Below are positions 1-9,898 of a stretch of 64,000 nucleotides of DNA, one piece after another; position 1 is the stretch's first letter, and each line of letters opens with the position of its first letter. The position numbers were made by a program, and so were the translations under genes. The notes beneath the pieces were generated by a model, which searched no databases, was not told the origin of the DNA, and saw only the letters and a list, made by a program, of their open reading frames with translations. The DNA lies in the NCBI GenBank assembly GCA_013368445.1, contig JAACJO010000002.1, positions 1,302,001 to 1,366,000 of the forward strand, given 5' to 3'. The stretch comes from Leucocoprinus leucothites. Lineage: Eukaryota; Basidiomycota; Agaricomycetes; Agaricales; Agaricaceae.

Positions 1-636
1 TCGATTAGGACCGACAAGACTCTCGGCTTTACAGCAACCACAGTGAACTTGGGCGGTCGTACAGACCGCTGGGCTTCGCCAGAACTGTTCGAAGAAGATG
101 GAGCTCTCCCCACTCGAGCTAGTGATATATGGGCCTTCGGATGTGTGTGCTACGAGGTATATCACTTCGATATGTGCTAGGTTGTCACTGAAAATGCTGA
201 TGGTGTATACCTGATTTTCAGATTTTAACACGACTTCTGCCGTTTCATGAATGCTCTATGAATATCCAGATTATGCGCAAGCTTTTTGATGGAAAACTTC
301 CAGCTAAGCAGGACGACCCTGCGATTAAGGATCCGCTGGATAAGGTTGATCGAGAAATGTGGGATTTGATGGTACGATGTTGGTTGGCTGAGCCCAGCCA
401 ACGCCCTACTTGTGAACAAATCCGAACACTCTTGGAGGCTTTGATTGGTCGCTTGCAAGGTAACAGTGGGAAGAGGGTTGGGCATCCTTGCCGGACTAGC
501 CAGTTTCTGCAGCGTGCTATACCGGATCTGTCGACTGTCAATCCGGAACTGGTTCGACAGGTTTTGGAAGGGGTGAGTTTTTCAAGTTTTTGATGTTGAT
601 CGTCGTTCTGAATTGTTTTGCTTTGATAAGCTTTGA
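1..636 (+). CDS. TKL-type protein kinase, C-terminal part (cut by window start)
   Basis: Carboxy-terminal half of a tyrosine-kinase-like (TKL) serine/threonine kinase of the kind expanded in mushroom-forming fungi. Exons are 1-156, 222-572 and 631-636, with GT-AG introns of 65 and 58 bp. The APE region reads RWASPELFEEDG, helix F reads SDIWAFGCVCYE, and the end of the domain reads WLAEPSQRPTCEQIRTLLEA. The ATP site, catalytic loop and DFG lie outside the window. It is a close copy of the kinase ending at 6033, with the same intron positions, so the two are products of local duplication. The two-codon last exon is inferred; without that splice the frame stops at 593. Substrate unknown. Confidence 0.8.
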
Positions 637-1166
637 AGGGAACGATTCAATGTTTCTGTGCCATCTGTCATCTTGTTCGGTGTCGCTCCGACACTTTTTT
701 TGGGATCTTCGACCCATGGAGCTCTGGGCGGATCAACTTTTGCGTTGAATTCGGGCCTTGCGAACCTCGGTTTCGCCAGCCTTGAGTGTTGTGTGTAATG
801 ATCTCGATCCATCCATATATTTCTGCCCTCACTCATGGCTTGGTCGACTCGTCACTCTGTGTTAACTCGCTCGCTTCTTGTGTTTAGGTTATTCTATTAT
901 CTAGTCGCGACACATTTGATAAGTGTCTCGCCATTAGCTGCGCTCTTTTCATCTGAAAACCCAAATCCCACTTGATGGCGAACTGTGACGAGAACTGTGA
1001 CGAGAAAGCTTGTCTATCGCACAGCCACTCGGGGTACTGAGGGTGGAAAAGCCGTAGATCTCAGATCTGGGCTTATGAAGTCACGTGTAAAAACATGAGA
1101 GGACAAGGGCTGTTACCCAAAGCTGTATGAAAGGTCGAAGAATGATGAAACTTGCTAGCATCCTCG
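637..1166. other. Intergenic region between kinase genes
   Basis: No gene recognised. It holds the 3' end of the upstream kinase gene and presumably the promoter of the PAK-like gene. A ten-base unit (gaactgtgac) is repeated in tandem near 980-1000. The string cacagccactcgg near 1020 recurs near 6405, downstream of the second TKL kinase, which suggests that 3' flanking DNA was copied with the gene. Confidence 0.5.
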
Positions 1167-4100
1167 ATGTCGGCTTACAAACACGAACGACAGCAATCGA
1201 AGGCCCCAGTGGAACACACTCGACCGAGCGTAGCACCAAAGGACACTCCAATTAGGCCCTCCCGAAACAACACCGTAGATCTCAGGGACATCTTCCCTAC
1301 CCAGTTTTTCTCGCCCTCCCTCCCTTCAACACTGGAATACCCTCAACCAAGCTCCGAGAACCTCCAAAACCCCTTGGTAACCTCGCAGACTTCCAGGCAC
1401 GCGCCTCCGTACGTACCACCGAAGGACGGTCCAGTTCCAAGGCCCTCCCTAAACAACATCGCAGACTTCAGGGATATCTTCCCTACCCAGTCTCCCTCGC
1501 CCCCCTACCCCTCCTCATCTAATTCAATAGCGAAAGAGACCCTTACACAGCCCATCGTTCGCCTCTCCAGTACCAAGAAGGCTAAGAAAAGTGTTCTCGG
1601 TTCTGTGCTTAATCTCTTCAAACCCAGCCAGCGGCCGAAATTAAGCACTCCTAATGACCCCGTTACTCATGCCCACGCCAATTTCAACTCGTCAACCGGC
1701 GAATCTACTGGCCTGCCTAAAGAACGGCCGCAACTACCTCAGGAGAGTGGTATCTCTCTCTCCGAGCTGGATAAAAATCCACAGGCAGTCATGGGAATCG
1801 TCAAATTTTACCAAGAAGAACACGGCCGCAATCCTTGGGACAAATTGGGCAACGTCGGTGGCGGAGCTATCTTCTCTAAACTCGACGATTTCTCAAATCC
1901 CGTACGCACTCTTCCAATCGATGTCTCTTATTATCTGACGACCGTTCCATAGCGCTCACCGCCATCCCCGCTGAAAAAGCAACAATCATTGATATCAGGA
2001 CATCTCATTGCCTACTCAAACACATCAGCTCTCGTCGGCGGCGGTACCGGCAACAACGGCGGTTCAAGCAACATCTCCAGCGGTAAAGCTCCAAGTGTTT
2101 ATCGACCAGCACCAACACCTCCTTCCGTATCCACACCTACACTCAATCAATCTGCATCAACCCGTGCACCTCCCAAACCGGCCAAAGCTGCTGATCTCGG
2201 TCGCGCCAATACCACTCGTGACCGGAGGTCTCCTAACACTCCTCATGCTGGTTCTCAGCAGCAGCAGATCACACATGGACATGCAGCGGCCGGTACAGCC
2301 TCGCCGAATTTGGGATTCCAGCAGCAGAATAAGCTCACGAAGCCCTCACCCGGGAATTCGTCAACGGATTTGCCTTTGGCTTCGAAAGCACAAGGAGGTA
2401 GTGGTTCTGCGAGTGGAAGGGCACCCCAGCAACAGCAGCAACAAAGCCCAACTGTACAGAATCTGGCTAAAGTCGCGGGTGCTGCCATGCCTAGGAGAAG
2501 AGAGAAAAAGGTTGACAAGGCAAAGGAAGAGGACACCATCAAGGGGTTACAACAGATCTGTACAGATGCAGATCCTACAAAGCTATATCGCAACCTCGTC
2601 AGGATCGGACAGGGGTAAGTATCCCCCTTGAAAGTTCATATCTTTTACTAACCCTACACCAGTGGTTCTGGCGACGTATACACGGCCTACCAAGTCGGTA
2701 CCGATCTTTGCGTAGCGATCAAGCAAATGGACCTCGAAAAACAACCTAGAAAAGATCTCATCACAAACGAAATCCTCGTCATGCGCTCCTCCCGCCACCC
2801 CAACATCGTCAACTATATCGATTCATTCTTGCACAAAAATGATTTATGGGTCGTGATGGAGTACATGGAGGGAGGATCTTTGACGGATGTCGTCACTGCG
2901 AATTTGATGACGGAAGGGCAGATTGCTGCGGTGTCACGGGAGACAGCACAGGGATTGGAGCATTTGCATAGGCATGGGGTTATTCACAGGGATATTAAGA
3001 GTGATAATGTATTGTTGAGTATGGTAGGCGATATCAAGCTCAGTAGGTACCCTCCCTCTTCCGCTCTCCATGTCCTCAAGCATGTTTTATCTAGTCGACT
3101 TTGCTTTCTCAGCCCAAATCTCGGACCCGGCCCACGCCAAGCGCACCACCATGGTCGGTACACCTTACTGGATGGCCCCCGAAATCGTGACACGAAAAGA
3201 ATACGGACCCAAAGTCGATATCTGGAGTTTGGGGATTATGGCTATAGAGATGATCGAGGGTGAACCGCCATACCTGAATCAGGAACCGCTCAAGGCACTA
3301 TACCTGATTGCTACCAATGGGACGCCCAAGATTGCCAACCCCAAGGATTTGTCGAATGTGTTTTCGGATTATCTGGCCAAGTGTTTAGAGGTGGATGTGG
3401 ACAAGAGGCCGAATGTCACTGAATTGCTCCAGGTCAGTAGTTTGTTCTATTTGTTTTTGGTTGGCTTTCTTCTTCATCCTCCAACCTTCCCCTTTTTTGG
3501 TTTTCAATCCCGTGCGCTATGACCTATCGATGCCTACTAGAACTTGAGCTGTCATCGAGATTCTTTGAACGCCTCACGCCCCTTCATTTTTATTGGTCTT
3601 GGCGACATTTTTGACATTTTTGGTGCATGCGCATGCGCTATATTTTTATTTTATTTTGACAGATGGATGGCAGTCTCGACATTATTGTTGCTCACGCCTG
3701 TTTCCTCTTTCCCCGTTTTTCCCGCCCCATAACTTCCCCGCGCGGCTAGTGAAAAGGGAGAGGTAGATGAGATACGCCGCCGGGGGTCTACCTTCGTTTA
3801 GACAATGTCCCTGTCAACAAAACGTTTGCCTCGGCTCTACCATAATAAGGTGGCCACTCTCTAGGCTCGTGGCCACCCCCCATCTACACTTGATCTTCCG
3901 AGTAGCATTTTGGAGTTTCATGATTGGCCATTATGATCGATTATTGCTGATTGTTGACCTCCCTTGGTGTTTGTGTTTAAATCCTATCACAGCACCCCTT
4001 TTTCAGAATGTCAGAGCCGCTTCGAACGTTGGTCCCTTTGATCGAGGCTGCTAAGAAGATGGAAGAAACCAGTCGCCGCGTTGACCCGCCGAGGAGCCAT

Positions 4101-4466
4101 TACGGTGCCGGCCCTCTCAGTCGCAAAAATTTGGGCAACAGAGCTCACTCTCCTCAACTCCCCCAAACTCTACGTATCGAGGATGACGAGAACAGTAGCC
4201 TGAACAGAGGGGAAGAAGGTTCGAGTATTACTCGGCCAATATCAGTGCCTCGTCCAGTGCCTATCACATTGACTCCCTCATCGTCAAGTGAACTCCGGGA
4301 TGCTGAAGCACGATCCTGTGATCCCCTGGACGAACCCGACCACGCTAGCCTACGACTCCCATTCGTTCGGCAAGCAGGAGAGGAAAATTATCAGGGTATA
4401 TCCCTCGATGACTCTGACACTCGATCTGAAAGGAGTGGATGGAATGACGATCCTCAAATGGATAAG
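1167..4466 (+). CDS. STE20/PAK-like kinase with degenerate CRIB and DFA motif
   Basis: p21-activated-kinase homologue. PAKs bind Cdc42/Rac through a CRIB motif and control polarity and MAPK cascades. Exons: 1167-1901, 1953-2614, 2663-3042, 3095-3432, 3993-4466. The CRIB-like region (about residues 165-215) reads [20 protein letters not shown], lacking the usual HVG. A long low-complexity linker follows. The kinase domain shows [30 protein letters not shown] and [12 protein letters not shown], but the metal-binding DFG reads [12 protein letters not shown] homology ends at [15 protein letters not shown] near 4055, where PAKs normally stop; here the frame stays open into the TKL kinase downstream. 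The first in-frame ATG is at 1167; an upstream exon is possible. Probably a diverged duplicate with reduced or altered activity (inference). Confidence 0.75.
3433..3992 (+). other. Unusually long 560-bp intron or internal promoter
   Basis: The donor gtcagt follows codons for TELLQ, and the acceptor cacag precedes codons for [13 protein letters not shown], which continue the PAK C-terminus in phase 0. Introns elsewhere in this gene are 48-52 bp. The segment is pyrimidine rich and has a tgcatgcgcatgcgc palindromic patch near 3633. It could be an intron enlarged by insertion, or it could contain the promoter of a separately transcribed TKL gene starting at 4008 or 4059. Confidence 0.55.
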
Positions 4467-6033
4467 GTAGGTAGCTATTAATCATGACGCTGAGATTCTG
4501 AGCTTCCTTAGATCCTGGGTAAACTTAGCGATATTTTACGTGTGCAAGAAAAAAGGAATGCTTTAAGTTCTCTGCAGGGTGACCATGCTCAACTATTCAT
4601 TGACTTTCTGTACTTTGTAGGTCCTTTTGTCAAGTTCTTTTTTATTGGCGCTCACTCAAGCAATTCTTTCCAGTTGGTTTCCGACCCCAGGCAGCTACCA
4701 GGTGCCTGGTTACGCAAGCACGCCCTTCTCGCTCTTCGAAAACTTTCTGAGAGCTCCCTGCTTTATCCACAGTGTCGTGTACTAAAGGACATACAATATG
4801 ATCCTTCTGCACCGGCGGCATGTGGAGGATTTTGCGACATCTTCAAAGCACGTTACAACAAGGAAGATGTCTGCCTTAAGGTCGTCCGTCTGTACCAGAA
4901 TTCTGACGCAACAAAAGTACTCAGGGTAAGCCGGTCCGCTTCCGCTTCTGCTCGCGCGGAATCTGTGGTTTTGAGGTCAATACTTTGTCCTGGCAGGTCT
5001 GTACGCGGGAAGCAGTACTTTGGGGACAACTTCGTCATCCTAATATAGTCCCATTCTACGGCGTTTATTATCTCAGTGACTTTCATCGTCGTATATGCCT
5101 TGTTTCTCCTTGGATGGACGATGGAAATATCTCCACATACCTACAAGAGAACCCACAAGCGCCCCGTAAACCCCTGGTAAGCGCGTAACTTATCTTTCTT
5201 TTTGCTGTGTCAATATTCAGGCCTCGTTTTGAAAGATTTACGATATCATACTAGGCCTCGAATACTTACACGACGAAAATATCATCCATGGCGACCTCAA
5301 AGGCGTGGGTTGGCTAGCTGGCTCTCAGATTTTTAAATGAACATCTGTTCTTCTAGATGAATATTTTAGTGAATGGGTCCGGTCAGGCTTGCATCACTGA
5401 CTTTGGATTGTCGTCAATTTGGACCGACAAAACACTTGGCTTTACTGCGACAACTGTAGTCCAGAGTGGCCGAACGGACCGCTGGGCATCCCCAGAGCTG
5501 ATCACAGAAGATGGGGCCCGCCCAACTCGCGCTAGTGACATATGGGCTTTTGGGTGTGTTTGCTACGAGGTATATCAGATCGATTCACTGATCGTGTAGA
5601 CTGAACATATTGTGAATATGGTTTCAGATTTTGACGCGGCTGTTACCGTTTCGCGAATGCACCATGAACGTTCAAGTTCTGCGCAAACTTTTAGAGGGGA
5701 AATTACCAGCCCTGCAGGATGATCGCGGGATCAACGGTTCGTTAGACAAAGTTGATCAGGAGATGTGGACCTTGATGGTCCAATGCTGGCTTGCTGAGCC
5801 CGAACAACGCCCAACATGCCAGAGAGTCCGTGAGCTACTTGAAGCCATGGCTGGTTGTTTAAGAAGTAGTGATAATATGGCTAATTCCTCTTACTCCAGT
5901 CATTGTCTTCCATACGTCGTACAAAATTTATCAGCCTTCAACACAGTACTAGTTCATCAGATCCTGGAAGAAGTGAGTAGTTTTATTCTTTACGCCGAGA
6001 ACCTCTTTGATCCAGCCTGTCTTAAAGCTTTAA
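4008..6033 (+). CDS. TKL-type protein kinase, in frame with upstream PAK-like gene
   Basis: Complete TKL kinase. Exons: 3993/4008-4466, 4512-4616, 4674-4925, 4997-5176, 5236-5304, 5357-5569, 5628-5972, 6016-6033. A disordered N-terminal region of about 150 residues leads to a helical segment typical of mushroom TKLs (WLRKHALLALRKLSESSLLY), then the kinase domain. The glycine loop reads CGGFCDIFKA with a Cys for the third Gly; the lysine is in VCLKVV; the catalytic loop is HGDLKG (HGD instead of HRD); DFG is intact in ITDFGLSSIW; APE reads RWASPEL. HGD is usual in this fungal family from memory. The intron at 5177 needs the AAG acceptor at 5235, because the nearer CAG would put a stop in frame. 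Starts at 4008 or 4059 are possible if it is independent; otherwise it is the second half of a dual kinase of about 1256 residues. Confidence 0.75.
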
Positions 6034-6793
6034 AACATGTGATAACCTGGGGTGCTTCGCTTAGTCCCTTTCACTACTCCTGCTTTTGGTAGCTCTATCT
6101 CGAGATCATTTCGATTCATGTGGCTCATAGAGCACAAATTTTTGGAATATCTGTATCGATTTGAAGTTTACGAGCCCACATCGCCGTCACGAGGGTTGCA
6201 GGTAGTATCTAGGTGCACCATCTATTCCAAGGCCAGCGTGAGGTCAACATTGTCGTCTGTTCCCGCCTTACTGAATCCCACCATGCTTCTAATAATCAAC
6301 AAAGCAATCCATGCGCATTTGACAAGAATGAATTGTCTCCTTTTTAAGGCTGCTGTCAAAATATATCTGGATTTTTCTTTTCCTCCGTACTCTTCATTTG
6401 TTGCACAGCCACTCGGAGTGCCAAATCTAGAAAGTGCGTTGATCCGGGCTTTGATCGATTGATCAATGATCGATGATCCACAGTTCGGACCTTTATTCAT
6501 AGGGACGGGGATCGGGAAGAAAAGCACCACCTAGGATAAGTTTGCCTTTCTACGCTATGCCCGCCAGAACGTCCGACGAGAACACACTATCCCCACAGGG
6601 ATTCCTTGTGCCCGTCCTTGCGCCTCGACAAACTCGCCTTTGCTACTGTCCTTCTCTAGTGTCTGAGCCTTCTTCAGACGAGTTAATCGAGCCCCGTGCT
6701 TAGATCTCCTTACCCATTATCCATCCCAGCCCGGTAGTTCCTGCAATACTGCGAGATCCCTCTACCACCCCCTTCGCTTCCAGCTTACACGTC
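6034..6793. other. Intergenic region
   Basis: No gene supported. It starts with the 3' flank of the TKL kinase and contains the shared string cacagccactcgg near 6405. A palindrome-like run of gatcgattgatcaatgatcgatgatc occurs near 6450-6480. A CT-rich stretch before 6794 resembles a fungal promoter or 5' leader. Confidence 0.4.
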
Positions 6794-7042
6794 ATGAAGT
6801 CTAATGGGTCGATGCCACCAGTAGCTTTATCCAGACGAACATGTTCGCCGCCTCCTGTGTATACAGATCGCATGACCATTGCGGCTCAGCTAAATTCAGG
6901 TGAAAGAGGGCATTCAAACCCGTCACACAAACCATCCATATCCTACGTAGAGGCTGTTCGACGGGAGGTTCGCAGGAAGAAGGCGAGCATGAATTTACGC
7001 GAGGAATTCTTAAAAGCAAATGACAAGCCTCGCGAAGGGTAA
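6794..7042 (+). CDS. Small hypothetical protein (82 aa)
   Basis: Single-exon frame starting at an ATG after a CT-rich leader-like stretch. The product is basic and polar, without a signal peptide or membrane segment; its C-terminal third (VEAVRREVRRKKASMNLREE) looks helical. No family recognised. It sits between the TKL kinase and the GH43 gene, converging on the latter with about 115 bp between stops. It may be a chance frame; the leader context is the only support. Confidence 0.3.
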   Translation: MKSNGSMPPVALSRRTCSPPPVYTDRMTIAAQLNSGERGHSNPSHKPSISYVEAVRREVRRKKASMNLREEFLKANDKPREG

Positions 7043-7157
7043 TTCACTCTAAATATGCAGAGCTGCGTCATTATCGCTTTCATTTCATCAACGTAACAAT
7101 GTATCCGAAATTTCCATGTCATATATAACCGATCTTCCGTACTTCGTACCGCTATGC

Positions 7158-8724
7158 TTATTGCGGTTCCGGAACATTATCTGACAGAGCCCTGGGGGTT
7201 CCAAAGTTGGGAGTTCCGTCAGTGTGCCAACCGACTCTGTAATGTAAAAATAACATTAGTGCTGAATATAGAGTTGAATGGGCCTGTACATACTGCTGAA
7301 CCAGAGTATATCGATTCCCATCACATGTTCCAGGTGTAACATTATTTGCATGGTATACCATCCAGATCTGGTTCCCAGTCGGGCTCAAGAAGAATCCATT
7401 ATGACCCGGCTGGGTTTGAAAGCGAACACACTTAGCAAGGAGACATCATGAGTTGTTTTAAGTTTGTTTATCTCACCTGGAAATTTCTACAAATAGATCC
7501 GCTCAGTCTATTGTCCTCATCATGATTTATAGGAAAGAGGGAGACTCACCCATTAGCACTCTGGAATACTGGATTCGAGTACTTTGTCCAAGAGCTGGGG
7601 TTCATGGGATCTGAACCTGTGAGCTCCAATTGACCTAATTTGTATCCCGTCCCAGCACAATTGGACGCTGAAAACACAATCCATGTCCTCCCACCATGGT
7701 AGATTGCCGCTATAATCCGTGTCTTATATGTGAGCTGAGCAACAGTAAGCAAGTCTATGTACGAACCTGGTCCTTCATTAACGTTGGCACCGACTTTTTC
7801 CCAACTAAACTGGGGCGTAGCTATTTTGACTGTGTTCCCTACGCTTGTGGCGCTATTCATTTGTGAGATGTACAAACACTGATCTAAAGTTATTACATCA
7901 ACCGCGTGAGCATGTCCATCGGTTCATTCATGGTAAGAATCACGTACTAGCACCGTCCCAGCTGGAGTAAACCAAATATCTCGTCGATCCAAGGACAAGC
8001 ACAGTCCCATCTATAGCCCATACATCTCTGTTTGGGATCGCCAACCGGCCTGGGCAAATGTGTGAGTCCATTGAGACGGAGGACGGAAGAAGTTCAAAAA
8101 ACTTACCGGCATAGCTCCAACTAGAATCCCAGATAGTCCCTGACGAACCACGCAAGGCGTGCAGCCTCTGATTGTCGAAAGTACCAGAAGTACCAGCAGA
8201 GTAATAGCTAATCGGGCAGTAGCGTCAAATGTTGGTAACTCAAAGGCATAACATTGACCATACATGTACCAAGCGCCCTCGTTGGGTTGCCTGTGAATCC
8301 TTTCAATGGGTTATCATATAGTAGTACAAGAGGAACATTACCAATGAATCTCAGGTGCCCCTGCGTAACGAGTCCATCGGTTTTCCGAGATACACGAAAA
8401 AAGGCAAAGAGAAGCTTACAGAGATTGCAACATCTTGAGGCAGTTGAATCAGTCCAAACCACCTTCCGTTCCCCATTCTTCAGGCCTCCAACAGTCGTTG
8501 CGCGGGTAATTTGGATATTAGTCCACGTCGTTGTCGTCAGGTAGTAATAGCCTTCATGATAGACCTGTATTAGAGTATCTGAGCACAGCGAGCTGACTGG
8601 AGCGGAGGTATGGACCAACCATAAAAGGATCCGATCCATCAGTCTGTTTAATCGGGTTGGCAAACCCCGCAGCCAAAAGGCCCTGGAGGGCAAGCACGAA
8701 AAACACCACCAAATGCTTGAACAT
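7158..8724 (-). CDS. Secreted GH43 exo-arabinanase/arabinofuranosidase-like hydrolase
   Basis: Glycoside hydrolase family 43, resembling subfamily 26 exo-alpha-1,5-L-arabinofuranosidases that trim pectic arabinan; 324 residues, secreted. A signal peptide (MFKHLVVFFVLALQGLLAAG) is followed by NPIKQTDGSDPFM with the catalytic-base Asp, then TTTTWTNIQITRA, WAPEIHW, the pKa-modulating Asp in WAIDGT, and the acid Glu in VNEGPAAIYHGG. Eleven exons: 8724-8620, 8564-8420, 8360-8342, 8290-8264, 8207-8107, 8049-7954, 7883-7767, 7709-7550, 7486-7477, 7409-7294, 7236-7158, summing to exactly 325 codons. Three are microexons of 19, 27 and 10 nt; the 10-nt exon is needed to read SANGNFQPGHNGFF, a conserved family segment. 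Confidence 0.88.
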
Positions 8725-9898
8725 AGTCAGCACGGTATGAAGAAAGACAAGTTCTCCATTCCTATAACAATATATACAACACCGTACGGACCGTCGGTCC
8801 TGCCCCCGGCTCATCATATGAATGATCTAATTCAGACAATTAATGCACGAGTCACCCTCGCTCGCCGTTGCCTACACAGTTTTTACCTAGGGGATACTTG
8901 ATTGTGAGTGAGTTCTCCCGGAGAACCCGAGAGCACCTAAGATTGAGGTTAGAATTTTCAGACCCGTGACCTGGTGCTTTCTATGGGTTCAATAGCATTC
9001 TGTGGCATTTTATCGGGAATTTGAGACTTGTGACAAGTAGGGCTTGTGTTGTTGTGGGGTCGCCTGCCACAGTGCGTAACCGCCAACGGGCCGTGAGCGA
9101 GAGAAGAATTGTACAGACACGGAACTACGGATTTCCCGGAGCAGTTGGTACGACATAAGTACCTCTCTAATTCACGGAAGTTGCTTCAGCTGCAGGCCAC
9201 CTGGGAGGATAGACTTAAGGTTAGTAGTACGTCTTTTATGTAGGCTGTAAGGACTTCTGCGGACTGTGCAGTAACTGTGCACCTTCCAGAGTAAAGACCT
9301 CGAGGCAATCTTGTGTTTGTGCGGGCAACCGGGAACGATACGAGGGGGGGAAACGAATTGACGAGTTTCGACCAGAGAAAGGGAGCACGGAAAGGGCATT
9401 GCTGTCAAGTGGGAAACGGTTGTTCGGCGGCGCCTATGGCGACAAGCCTTTACATAACTGGGATGGGTTGCGGGTTGCCAGTTTCAGGTCATGGTAGGCC
9501 AGTGATAAGCTTAAGCAAGGGGTATGTTGATTCTCGAATCGAGAAGAGTGCATTACGACGAAGTGTATCTCGCTGTCCCAGTTGGAGCTGAGATGGGATT
9601 GTATTTCCAAATATCTAATCGTCGATCAGCGCCAGCACCGATCGGACCGTTAAACAGAGTTAAACAGCCACCAGCTGCCACCAGCTTCTCCTAGATTACT
9701 CTGCCGAAGATGTCATGATGCCAGGACCGGCTTCATTCTCGTCCCAGCTTATCGTTCGGCTCATGACAGCCGACAGCCTTGTATGGCTAGGCCGCCTTGA
9801 ACGCCTTCCACCATTACGACTGTCAGCATACATGTATTAAGGCTGGATACTCAGCGCCTCTTTGCTCTTCCCCACCATTTTATCGCCACTGCTGAACT
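8725..9898. other. Divergent intergenic region, GH43 / MFS transporter
   Basis: About 1.2 kb between two divergently transcribed genes, so it should carry both promoters. Short frames inside it show no recognisable family. A possible TATA-like run (caatatatacaac) lies near 8768-8780, about 45 bp upstream of the GH43 start. Confidence 0.4.

Noticed and set aside
1152..1166. Start of the PAK-like protein at 1152
   Set aside because: That codon is TTG; the first in-frame ATG is at 1167.
5221..5235. In-frame TGA in the TKL kinase after the cag at 5220
   Set aside because: Using the AAG acceptor at 5235 removes the stop and gives IYDIILGLEYLH, the expected helix.
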